Source of the DNA: an uncultured Clostridium sp.
GTDB lineage: Bacteria; Bacillota; Clostridia; TANB77; CAG-508
Length of the DNA stretch: 36,583 bases
Assembly: GCA_900557045.1 (NCBI GenBank)
Contig: USQY01000014.1
Coordinates: 1 to 36,583, forward strand
Direction of reading: 5' to 3'
Part shown: piece after piece, positions 7,468 through 16,032 of the stretch
How the letters are laid out: every line of letters begins with the position of its first letter
Numbering within the stretch: the stretch's first letter is position 1
Translations under genes and position numbers: made by a program
The notes under the pieces: model-generated
Databases searched by the model: none
Seen by the model: the letters and a program-made list of their open reading frames with translations, nothing else
Told to the model about the DNA's origin: nothing

Positions 7468-10400
7468 CTAAATAAAACTAACATCTTTCATGTGTTTTAA
7501 TATTTTATAAAGGTATTCTTCATTTAAAACTGGCCAATCGAAATTTAATAAATGTAAATAATTTTGTGTATATTTAGAAAGTATATTAACAGTAAAATTA
7601 TAATTAATAGTAAGCATATTATTTTCGTCATAGCTAAAGTCGTTAATAATGCCTTTAATAGAATCTTTTTCTGTTTTAGATAATTGTAAAATATAGTTAT
7701 TAAAATCTTTGCTATTTAAAATATTAACATTAATATTTAATTTTTTTAATGTTTCAAGTATTTTGAAAACTGTTACCAAATTGTGGTTATAAATGTTAAA
7801 AATTTTATTGTTAGCAATTGAATTTTTGGCAAGTGTAATAATTGCTTTTGCACACAAATCTACAGGTGTAAATTCTATTTTTTGAAGAGTCATTGAATCA
7901 GATATAGCATGCATATCAATAATAGATTTAATTCTGCCATAAAAAGCATTTTCATTAATTTTCTTTTGAAAGAATCCATCAGAATATCTTCCAGAAACAA
8001 TACCAATTCTTAAAATTTGTGCAGTAAGTCCTTTTTCCATATATTTTAAAATAAGTTTCTCAGATTCCATTTTACTATAAACATAATTATTATCTTCATA
8101 ATGTTGACCAATATATAAATCATTTTCACTAAAATCAGTGTTATGATTATCTTGTTTTACTAAGTAATTTCCAGAAACACTTATAGAAGATAAATGAATT
8201 AAACGTAAATTATTATTAAAAGCTAAGTCTAAAACATTTTGTGTTCCATTAATATTATTTTTTACAAAATCTTCAATTTTTCCATAATGCTTAACAATTG
8301 CAGCAGTATTAATAATGGTTTTAACATTGTCCTTTATTAGTTTTAAATCTTCATTTGATAATTGTAAGTTTTCAAAACTTGTATCTCCTCCAATTATAAA
8401 AACTCGATTATTTATGTAACTAGTTAAGTCAGCATTAAAATAATATTTATAGGCATTATTTAATTTGTTAAATCTAAATTTTGTGCTATTACCACGAACT
8501 AAACAATATATATTGCTATCAGTATTTTGTAGTAATTCATTTAAAATGTGAATACCTATAAAACCATTTGAACCAGTTAAAAATACATTACCTAGGATAT
8601 TTTCATCAATATTCATAGATGAAATTTTAGATAATATTTCATCAGGATAATGTTTAAATTTATCTGGTATTTCGCTTACTTGTTCATTATGGGCTGTTGT
8701 ATTAGTATCTATTTTTTTCGCTAATTTTTTTATGGTAGGATACTTATAAAATTCGTGTGTTGTTAAATTTATATTATTAGATAGTAACTCAGTTTGAACT
8801 TGAATAATTCCAAGCGAATCTAAGCCTAAAGCCATAAAAGAAGTATTAATATTTGTAATAATATTATTAGTTACTTTAGAAATTATTTTAGCAAGTAATT
8901 TTTCTGTATCTGTTTCTGGTAATACTTCTAAAATTTCACTTTTTATAATACTAGGTAAACATTTTCTATCTAATTTTCCATTAGGTGTTAAAGGCATTTC
9001 ATCCAATTTTATAAAATCAGAAGGAACCATGTAATCTGGCAAAAAAACTAGTAAGTAAGAAATTAGATTAGATTCATTTACTTTCTTATTTGATGTGTAA
9101 TAGCAAATTAAATAATTATTATCAGCAATTACAGCTGTTTCTGTAATATTTGGATATGATAATATTTTATTTTCTATTTCTCCTAACTCAATTCTATAGC
9201 CTCGTAATTTAACTTGAAAATCACTTCTGCCTAGATGGTAAATATTTCCGCCTTCATCATAATAGGCTAAATCACCAGTGTTATAAATAATGTCATCAGA
9301 ATTGTTAGGGTAGTGTATAAATTTTTCTAAAGTTAATTCAGGTCTATTATAATACCCTTTTGAAACTCCTTTGCCACCAATATATAAAATTCCTGGTGAA
9401 TATGGAGGAAGTATTTTTAAGTCATCATTTAGAATGTAACAGAATGTATTTGAAATAGGTTTACCAATTGAAATGTTTTCAGCATTTGTAATATGCGATA
9501 TTGTAGACCATATAGTAGTTTCTGTAGGTCCATACATATTAAATAATTGTACATTTGTTAGTTTGAAAATATTTTCAACAACAGTTTTGGGTAGACCTTC
9601 TCCACCTAACATTATTGTATTTATGTTTTTTAAAAAATCTAAATTAGAAGTGTCTTTTAGTAAAAATGAAATTCTTGAAGGTGTAGTTTGTAACATTTCA
9701 ACATGATTTTCCAAGCATAATTTATTTAAAAGTTCAGTATTATTTTGTTCTTCTTCATTAGCAAGAACAAGACAAAGACCATTAGTTAAACTTCCCCATA
9801 ATTCAAGTCCAAAAATATCAAAACAAACTGTTGTTAAAGATAAAAATGTACTATTTTTTTTAAGATTAACAATATTGTTTGTTCCAATTAAGAAATTATG
9901 AACATTATTGTGAGAAATCATAACTCCTTTTGGCTTGCCGGTAGAACCTGATGTGTAAATAACATAAAGTAAATCATTTGGATTTATTTCAATATTTAGA
10001 TTTTTACAATTCTCGTCAAAAGTGTCATTATAAAAATCTTTGTCTAAGGAAATGTTTATTTTATAAATGTTTTCTATATTATTGTATGTTGAAGAATCAA
10101 CTAAAACTGCCTTAGCTTTACTATTTTCAATTAAATATAAAACTCTTTCTTCAGGGTAACAAGGGTCAATAGGAACATAGGTACCACCAACTTTTGCAAT
10201 GGCAAGTAAACTAATTATCATTTCTAAACTGCGAGAAGTCATAACTCCAACTAAATCATTTTTGCTAATATTGTTATTTATTAAATAATGAGCTAATTGA
10301 TTTGCCTTTTTATTTAATTCATTATAGGTAATAGATGAATTATTACATATAACTGCAGTATTGTTTGGATACAAACTTACTGCTTTTTCAAACAAATCAA

Positions 10401-11787
10401 CTATTGTTCTAGAATAATCATAATCAAAATTTGTGTTGTTAAAATTATTAATCATTGTAAGCTCATTTTTAGTTATAACATTTAAATCATTAATAAAAAT
10501 ATTATTATTTTCAAAAATTTGATTTATTATATTAAGAATTCTATTGTGAATATTATCAATATCTATAGAAGAATATTTGTGTGTTTGATAATCATAGCAA
10601 ATTGTAACACTTCCCGAATCGTTTAAATCCATAATATGTATTTGCATATTGTCAGCGCAATTATTATTGAAAGTCCAATTAGTTGTACAATTACTATCGG
10701 TAGAATTTGTTTTTGTAATTTGATAAGAAATTAATGTGTTATATAAATTAGGTAAATCAGGCTGAGACTTTCTTAAATTTTCCAAAATATTCTGGTATGG
10801 ATATTTTTGATGCCTAAACATTGTAACAAACTGTACAGCAATGTTTTTAGCAAATTCAGCAAAACTAGTGTTTTTAGTTAAATTAATGCGAACAGGTAAA
10901 GTGGTAACAAACATGCCTGATGTGTTTTTTTGAGCAAAATTAGTTCTATTTAAAATGGGTGTACCAATTACAAAATCATTAATTCCGGAAGTTTTACTTA
11001 TATATATTGCATATATAGACATAAAGAAATTATATGCAGAAATTTTATTTTGTTTACAAAAAGAATTTATTAATTCCATAATATCCTTTGGAATGTTGTA
11101 AGTATTTCTTTTGGCAGAACAATCTAAAAAACCTACTGTATTACAATTTTTTGAAGGAACAATAGCAGTAGATGGAATGGTTGAAAATATATTGTTCCAG
11201 TATTGTTCATCTTTTATATATTTATCACTAGTAATATAATCATGTTCTGAATTTATAAAATCTAGGTAAGAAAATTTATTAAGGAAAGGAATTGGAGCAA
11301 TAACATCAGTATTATTTACTAGAAAATTATAAGTCTCAATAATCTGTCTACAAATAATACCACCACCCCAAGAATCAGCTAATAAATGGTGAAAGTTTAA
11401 TAAAAAACCACCATGATTATTTTCAAATTTAAACAATTTAAATTCATATAAATTGTTTGATGAGGTAACATCAAAGCACTTAGAAAAGATATCTTGTTCC
11501 AAATTGTGTAAATAAGATTCATCTGGTACCTCTAAAATGTCAATATTTACATACTTGTAATCTGAAAAAAATTGCAGTGGAATACCATTTTCTATTGTAA
11601 AATGAAGTTGAAGATTATCATTATTTTCTATCACTTTGTTTATGGCTAATTCTAGTAAATTTAGGTTTACATTTGAATGGATAATGTAATGACCACATAT
11701 ATTATTTATTGTTGTTCCTGAATAAAATTGTTCCGTTAAAAATATACTTTTTTGTGGATTTGTTAGATTATATTTTGCTACTTTCAT
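7468..11787 (-). CDS. Single-module nonribosomal peptide synthetase, C-A-T-R with reductive release
   Basis: The 1,439-residue enzyme has four complete domains. The condensation domain (about 1-435) shows HHLLADSW at 133-140 with active His134. The adenylation domain (about 455-945) shows YTSGSTGKPKG (611-621), MYGPTETTIW, YNTGDL and NGKLDRK. The carrier domain (about 955-1030) shows LGLDSL, with the phosphopantetheine site at Ser991. The thioester reductase domain (about 1062-1439) shows TGSNGFIG for NADPH binding and YVYSK (Y1235, K1239). By-eye mapping of the substrate pocket gives D-I-L-Q-M-G-M-I-W-K, close to the published glycine code DILQLGLIWK. With no upstream module, the first domain is probably an acyl-transferring starter condensation domain. 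The expected product would be an N-acyl amino aldehyde or alcohol. No phosphopantetheinyl transferase or exporter is in view. Confidence 0.93.
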   Translation of the reverse strand: MKVAKYNLTNPQKSIFLTEQFYSGTTINNICGHYIIHSNVNLNLLELAINKVIENNDNLQLHFTIENGIPLQFFSDYKYVNIDILEVPDESYLHNLEQDIFSKCFDVTSSNNLYEFKLFKFENNHGGFLLNFHHLLADSWGGGIICRQIIETYNFLVNNTDVIAPIPFLNKFSYLDFINSEHDYITSDKYIKDEQYWNNIFSTIPSTAIVPSKNCNTVGFLDCSAKRNTYNIPKDIMELINSFCKQNKISAYNFFMSIYAIYISKTSGINDFVIGTPILNRTNFAQKNTSGMFVTTLPVRINLTKNTSFAEFAKNIAVQFVTMFRHQKYPYQNILENLRKSQPDLPNLYNTLISYQITKTNSTDSNCTTNWTFNNNCADNMQIHIMDLNDSGSVTICYDYQTHKYSSIDIDNIHNRILNIINQIFENNNIFINDLNVITKNELTMINNFNNTNFDYDYSRTIVDLFEKAVSLYPNNTAVICNNSSITYNELNKKANQLAHYLINNNISKNDLVGVMTSRSLEMIISLLAIAKVGGTYVPIDPCYPEERVLYLIENSKAKAVLVDSSTYNNIENIYKINISLDKDFYNDTFDENCKNLNIEINPNDLLYVIYTSGSTGKPKGVMISHNNVHNFLIGTNNIVNLKKNSTFLSLTTVCFDIFGLELWGSLTNGLCLVLANEEEQNNTELLNKLCLENHVEMLQTTPSRISFLLKDTSNLDFLKNINTIMLGGEGLPKTVVENIFKLTNVQLFNMYGPTETTIWSTISHITNAENISIGKPISNTFCYILNDDLKILPPYSPGILYIGGKGVSKGYYNRPELTLEKFIHYPNNSDDIIYNTGDLAYYDEGGNIYHLGRSDFQVKLRGYRIELGEIENKILSYPNITETAVIADNNYLICYYTSNKKVNESNLISYLLVFLPDYMVPSDFIKLDEMPLTPNGKLDRKCLPSIIKSEILEVLPETDTEKLLAKIISKVTNNIITNINTSFMALGLDSLGIIQVQTELLSNNINLTTHEFYKYPTIKKLAKKIDTNTTAHNEQVSEIPDKFKHYPDEILSKISSMNIDENILGNVFLTGSNGFIGIHILNELLQNTDSNIYCLVRGNSTKFRFNKLNNAYKYYFNADLTSYINNRVFIIGGDTSFENLQLSNEDLKLIKDNVKTIINTAAIVKHYGKIEDFVKNNINGTQNVLDLAFNNNLRLIHLSSISVSGNYLVKQDNHNTDFSENDLYIGQHYEDNNYVYSKMESEKLILKYMEKGLTAQILRIGIVSGRYSDGFFQKKINENAFYGRIKSIIDMHAISDSMTLQKIEFTPVDLCAKAIITLAKNSIANNKIFNIYNHNLVTVFKILETLKKLNINVNILNSKDFNNYILQLSKTEKDSIKGIINDFSYDENNMLTINYNFTVNILSKYTQNYLHLLNFDWPVLNEEYLYKILKHMKDVSFI

Positions 11788-11853
11788 AAGATCACCTTGC
11801 CGAATTATTATTTATATACTTTAAAAATTATTTAAATTAATATTATTTTCATC

Positions 11854-11881
11854 ATTATATAATAAATAACAGAAAAAGCAA
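11854..11881 (-). promoter_or_regulatory. Promoter of the NRPS gene
   Basis: On the minus strand TTGCTT (11881-11876) and TATAAT (11859-11854) are 16 bp apart, giving a leader of about 60 nt. The gene then begins at the ATG at 11787 behind an AAGGTGAT site. Confidence 0.55.
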
Positions 11882-11903
11882 CATTTTTTTTATAAAAAAT
11901 GTT
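11880..11903. promoter_or_regulatory. Palindrome between the divergent NRPS and rpoB promoters
   Basis: A perfect 10-bp inverted repeat (AACATTTTTT, 4-nt loop, AAAAAATGTT) touches the NRPS -35 element and lies 22 bp upstream of the rpoB -35. It may be an operator for the NRPS gene; a chance A/T palindrome is also possible. Confidence 0.35.
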
Positions 11904-11925
11904 TGGAAAAATCTTGTAAAAATGA

Positions 11926-11955
11926 TTGACAAGCCTATAAAAAATATTATATAAT
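11926..11955 (+). promoter_or_regulatory. Promoter of the rpoBC operon
   Basis: TTGACA (11926-11931) and TATAAT (11950-11955) are 18 bp apart. Transcription from about 11962 gives a leader of about 330 nt before rpoB. Confidence 0.65.
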
Positions 11956-12061
11956 AAAAAGGATTATATTAAATTTTTACAACTTTGAAAAAATGAATTA
12001 AAAAGGGTGGTAAAAATTAATAAAAATAGTTCGAAACTAGAGAAAAAATAAATTTAATTCT

Positions 12062-12106
12062 AAAAGGATGTTGGCAAAAAATAAAATTATGCCAACATGC
12101 CTTTTT
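12062..12106 (+). terminator. Intrinsic terminator inside the rpoB leader (candidate attenuator)
   Basis: AAAAGG plus ATGTTGGCA (12062-12076) pairs with TGCCAACAT, a bulged G and CCTTTT (12090-12105). A T5 run and GTCGCTTTTT follow. It lies about 100 nt after the predicted transcription start and 190 nt before the rpoB start, so most transcripts would stop here unless termination is regulated or a second promoter exists. The remaining leader to 12280 holds a 9-bp inverted repeat, TATAAGTTT with AAACTTATA, and no convincing second promoter. Confidence 0.7.
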
Positions 12107-12295
12107 GTCGCTTTTTATAAGTTTGTTATGTTAATTTAAAAAAGAGGAATTGTTGTAAAAACTTATACAATTAAAGGAATTGAATGGCAGAAAATTCCCC
12201 AAAATTGTAATCCTGGTTTTTTATAATCAAGAAGGACTTTTTTAAATAAAATATATATTTTTTTCTGCTTAAAATTTTTTAGGGGTGATTTTAAA

Positions 12296-15200
12296 TTGGT
12301 AAAAGATGTTAAACATGAGAAATGCGTGCGTAAAACTTTTGCGAAAATCGGTGATTCAATAGAAATTCCAAATCTTATCCAAGTACAAAAAGATTCATAC
12401 AATTGGTTCATCGAAGAAGGTTTAGGAGAAGTATTAAAAGATATTTCACCTATTGTTGATTATTCTGGAAATTTAGTTCTTGAATTTTTCGATTATTACA
12501 TGGAGGAAAAAACAAAATACACAGTAGAAGAAGCTAAAGAAAGAGATACTACATATTCAACAAGATTACATGTTAAAGTAAGACTTATTAATAGAGAAAC
12601 AGGGGAAATAAAAGAGCAAGAAATCTATTTAGGTGATTTCCCATTAATGACAGAAAGTGGAACATTTGTAATCAATGGTGCTGAAAGGGTTGTAGTAAGT
12701 CAGTTAGTTCGTTCACCAGGATGTTACTATGCAAAGGAATTTGATAAAACAGGAAAACGTATATATACATCAACTGTAATGCCAATTCGTGGTGCATGGA
12801 TTGAATATGAAACAGATTCAAATGACATTATAAATGTTAGGGTAGATAGAACAAGAAAATTACCTGTAACATGCTTATTAAGAACAATTGGTATAGAAAC
12901 AGACCAACAAATTATGGAATTATTTGGTGAAGATGAAAAGATTATGGCTACAATAGCTAAAGACCCAATAAAAACTTCAGAAGAAGCTATAATTGAAATT
13001 TACAAAAAATTAAGACCAGGTGAACTTCCAACAGTTGATGCTGCAAGAAACTTATTTAATGGATTATTCTTTGATCCAAGAAGATATGATTTAGCTAAAG
13101 TTGGTAGATTTAAGTTTAATCAAAAATTAAGTTTAGCAACTAGAATTACAGGAAAAGTTGCATTTTCAGACATTATAGATCCATCAACAGGAGAAGTTTT
13201 AGCTGAAAAAGATGCAGTTATTTCTGAAGAAGTTGCTAGAGAAATACAAGATACAGGAATTAACATTGTTGATGTAAAAGTTGATGATAAAAAAGTTAGA
13301 GTTATAGGAAATGGAACAGTAAATATCCACAAATTTGTAACAAATGTGGATATCAGTAAGCTACATTTTAAAGAAGATGTTAATTATGAAGTTTTAAAAT
13401 CTATTTTAGAAACTACAGAGGAAAAAGATTTAGTAAAAGTTCTAAAAGAAAGATATGATGAATTAGTTCCAAAACACATAACAAATGAAGATATTATAGC
13501 TTCAATTAGTTATTTAATTAACCTAGACCATGGTATAGGTGATGTAGATGATATTGACCATTTAGGAAACAGACGTATTAGATGTGTTGGTGAATTATTA
13601 CAAAACCAATTCAGAATTGGTTTAACAAGACTTGAAAGAGCAGTTCGTGAAAGAATGACTACACAAGATTTAGATGTAGTAACACCACAAACATTAATTA
13701 ATACAAAACCAATAACTTCTTCAATTAGAGAATTCTTTGGAAGTTCACAATTATCACAATTTATGGACCAAACAAACCCACTTTCAGAATTAACACATAA
13801 AAGAAGAATTTCAGCATTAGGACCTGGTGGTTTAACTCGTGAAAGAGCAGGATTCGAGGTTAGAGATATTCACCATACACATTATGGAAGATTATGTCCA
13901 GTAGAATCTCCAGAAGGACCAAACATTGGTCTTATATCAGCACTTTCATGTTTTGCAATTATAAATGAATATGGATTTATTGAAACACCATATAAAAAAG
14001 TTGATAAAGAAACAGGAAAAGTAACAGATATTATTGAATATATGACAGCGGATGTTGAAGATAAATATATTATAGCAATGGCATCAGAACCTTTAGATGA
14101 AGAAGGAAGATTTGTAAATTCTAGAGTAAGAGTTAGATATAATGATGATATAACTGAAGTTGACAAAGAATTAGTTGATTATGTTGATGTATCACCTAAA
14201 CAATTAGTTTCAGTTGCTGCAGCTATGATTCCTTTCCTAGAGCATGATGATGTTAAGCGTTCACTAATGGGTTCAAACATGCAACGTCAAGCAGTTCCAT
14301 TATTAATGCCTGAACAACCTATAGTAGGAACAGGTATTGAATATAAAGCTGCAAAAGATTCTGGAATTACTGTTACAGCAAAACGTTCAGGTATAGTTGA
14401 AAAAGTAACAGGAGATGAAATTCAAATTAGAACTAAAGAAGGAAGTTTGGATACATATAAATTACGTAAATTTAAAAGAACGAATGGTGGTACTTGTATA
14501 AACCAAAGACCAGTTGTAACTAGAGGAGAAAGAGTTAAAGAGGGTGAACTTTTAGCAGATGGACCTTCTACAAAAAATGGAGAAATGGCTCTTGGTAAAA
14601 ATGTTTTAATAGCGTTTACAACATGGGAGGGTTACAACTATGAAGATGCTGTATTAATCAGTGAAAGATTAGTTAAAGAAGATGTATATACATCAATACA
14701 TATTGAAGAATACGATTGCGAATGCCGTGATACAAAACTAGGACCAGAAGAAATAACTCGTGATATACCAAATGTTGGTGATGATAGCCTAAAAGACTTA
14801 GATGAAGACGGTATAATTAGAATTGGTGCAGAAGTAAGACCTGGAGATATATTAGTTGGTAAAGTTACACCAAAAGGTGAAACAGAATTAACAGCTGAAG
14901 AAAGACTATTACGTGCCATATTCGGAGAAAAAGCCAGAGAAGTAAGAGATACATCACTTCGTGTACCACATGGTGAAGCAGGAACAATAGTAGATGTAAA
15001 AATATTCACTAGAGAAAATTCAGATGAATTAGGACCTGGTGTAAATCAAGTAATCAGATGTTATATAGCAACAAAAAGAAAAATATCAGTTGGAGATAAG
15101 ATGGCTGGACGTCATGGTAACAAAGGTGTTATTTCAAGAATATTACCAGAAGAAGATATGCCATTTATGCCAGATGGTACACCAGTTGATATAGTACTTA

Positions 15201-16018
15201 ACCCACTTGGTGTTCCTTCACGTATGAACTTAGGTCAAGTTTTAGAGGTTCACTTAGGAATGGCAGCAAGAGCATTAGGATGGAAAGTTGCAACACCAGT
15301 ATTTGATGGTGCTAAATCTTATGAAATAGAAGAATTATTAGAAGAAGCTGGTTTAAGAAGAGATGGAAAAACTGTTCTATATGATGGAAGAACAGGTGAT
15401 GCATTTAATAATCCAGTTACAGTTGGTGTAATGTACATGTTAAAACTTCACCACTTAGTAGATGACAAAATACATGCTCGTTCAACTGGACCATACTCAC
15501 TTGTAACACAACAACCTTTAGGAGGTAAAGCACAATTTGGTGGACAACGTTTTGGTGAAATGGAAGTTTGGGCACTAGAAGCTTATGGTGCTGCTTATAC
15601 ACTACAAGAAATGTTAACAGTAAAATCTGATGATGTTATAGGAAGAGTAAAAACATATGAAGCTATTGTAAAAGGTGAAAATGTTCCAGAACCAGGAATT
15701 CCAGAAAGCTTTAAAGTTCTTATAAAAGAACTTCAATCATTAGGTTTAGATTTACGTTTATATTCTGGTGATAATGTTGAATTAGAATTAAAAGAGCATA
15801 TTGAAGATGGAATAGACTTCAACTTAGATAAAGATAAAAATTTAGATGAGGAAGAAGTTGTAGATGAATCTGAATTAGAAGATAGTTATATAGAGGCTGA
15901 TGAGGAATTAAATGAAGATAGCATTTTTGAATCTTTAGATGATGATGCTGATGATTTAATGATTTTTGATAATGACTTAGCTGAAGATAATATCTATAAT
16001 GAAGAAGATAATATATAA
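12296..16018 (+). CDS. rpoB: DNA-directed RNA polymerase beta subunit
   Basis: RpoB forms, with RpoC, the catalytic core of RNA polymerase. The 1,240-residue protein is full length for Firmicutes. The start codon is TTG at 12296, set by AGGGGTGAT 7-8 nt upstream and by the conserved opening VKDVKHEKCVRKTFAKIGD. The rifampicin pocket at about residues 481-512 (FFGSSQLSQFMDQTNPLSEL, then THKRRISALGPGGL) has the sensitive-type residues at Gln513, Asp516, Ser522, His526, Arg529 and Ser531 (E. coli numbering). The C-terminal motif RFGEMEVWALEAYGA is present. The last roughly 58 residues form a strongly acidic tail. rpoC follows after 14 bp. The usual upstream rplJ-rplL genes are absent. Confidence 0.99.
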   Translation: MVKDVKHEKCVRKTFAKIGDSIEIPNLIQVQKDSYNWFIEEGLGEVLKDISPIVDYSGNLVLEFFDYYMEEKTKYTVEEAKERDTTYSTRLHVKVRLINRETGEIKEQEIYLGDFPLMTESGTFVINGAERVVVSQLVRSPGCYYAKEFDKTGKRIYTSTVMPIRGAWIEYETDSNDIINVRVDRTRKLPVTCLLRTIGIETDQQIMELFGEDEKIMATIAKDPIKTSEEAIIEIYKKLRPGELPTVDAARNLFNGLFFDPRRYDLAKVGRFKFNQKLSLATRITGKVAFSDIIDPSTGEVLAEKDAVISEEVAREIQDTGINIVDVKVDDKKVRVIGNGTVNIHKFVTNVDISKLHFKEDVNYEVLKSILETTEEKDLVKVLKERYDELVPKHITNEDIIASISYLINLDHGIGDVDDIDHLGNRRIRCVGELLQNQFRIGLTRLERAVRERMTTQDLDVVTPQTLINTKPITSSIREFFGSSQLSQFMDQTNPLSELTHKRRISALGPGGLTRERAGFEVRDIHHTHYGRLCPVESPEGPNIGLISALSCFAIINEYGFIETPYKKVDKETGKVTDIIEYMTADVEDKYIIAMASEPLDEEGRFVNSRVRVRYNDDITEVDKELVDYVDVSPKQLVSVAAAMIPFLEHDDVKRSLMGSNMQRQAVPLLMPEQPIVGTGIEYKAAKDSGITVTAKRSGIVEKVTGDEIQIRTKEGSLDTYKLRKFKRTNGGTCINQRPVVTRGERVKEGELLADGPSTKNGEMALGKNVLIAFTTWEGYNYEDAVLISERLVKEDVYTSIHIEEYDCECRDTKLGPEEITRDIPNVGDDSLKDLDEDGIIRIGAEVRPGDILVGKVTPKGETELTAEERLLRAIFGEKAREVRDTSLRVPHGEAGTIVDVKIFTRENSDELGPGVNQVIRCYIATKRKISVGDKMAGRHGNKGVISRILPEEDMPFMPDGTPVDIVLNPLGVPSRMNLGQVLEVHLGMAARALGWKVATPVFDGAKSYEIEELLEEAGLRRDGKTVLYDGRTGDAFNNPVTVGVMYMLKLHHLVDDKIHARSTGPYSLVTQQPLGGKAQFGGQRFGEMEVWALEAYGAAYTLQEMLTVKSDDVIGRVKTYEAIVKGENVPEPGIPESFKVLIKELQSLGLDLRLYSGDNVELELKEHIEDGIDFNLDKDKNLDEEEVVDESELEDSYIEADEELNEDSIFESLDDDADDLMIFDNDLAEDNIYNEEDNI

Positions 16019-16032
16019 GGGGGTGAGTTTTC

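Noticed and set aside
12205..12227. Possible second rpoB promoter (TTGTAA then TATAAT)
   Set aside because: The hexamers are only 11 bp apart, far too close for a sigma-70 type promoter.
12163..12411. Minus-strand open frame across the rpoB start
   Set aside because: It overlaps the conserved first codons of RpoB and the leader, lacks a ribosome binding site and resembles no family.
13736..13840. Rifampicin resistance changes in RpoB
   Set aside because: The key resistance positions carry the sensitive-type residues; the visible difference from E. coli in the core cluster is Thr for Asn at position 518.
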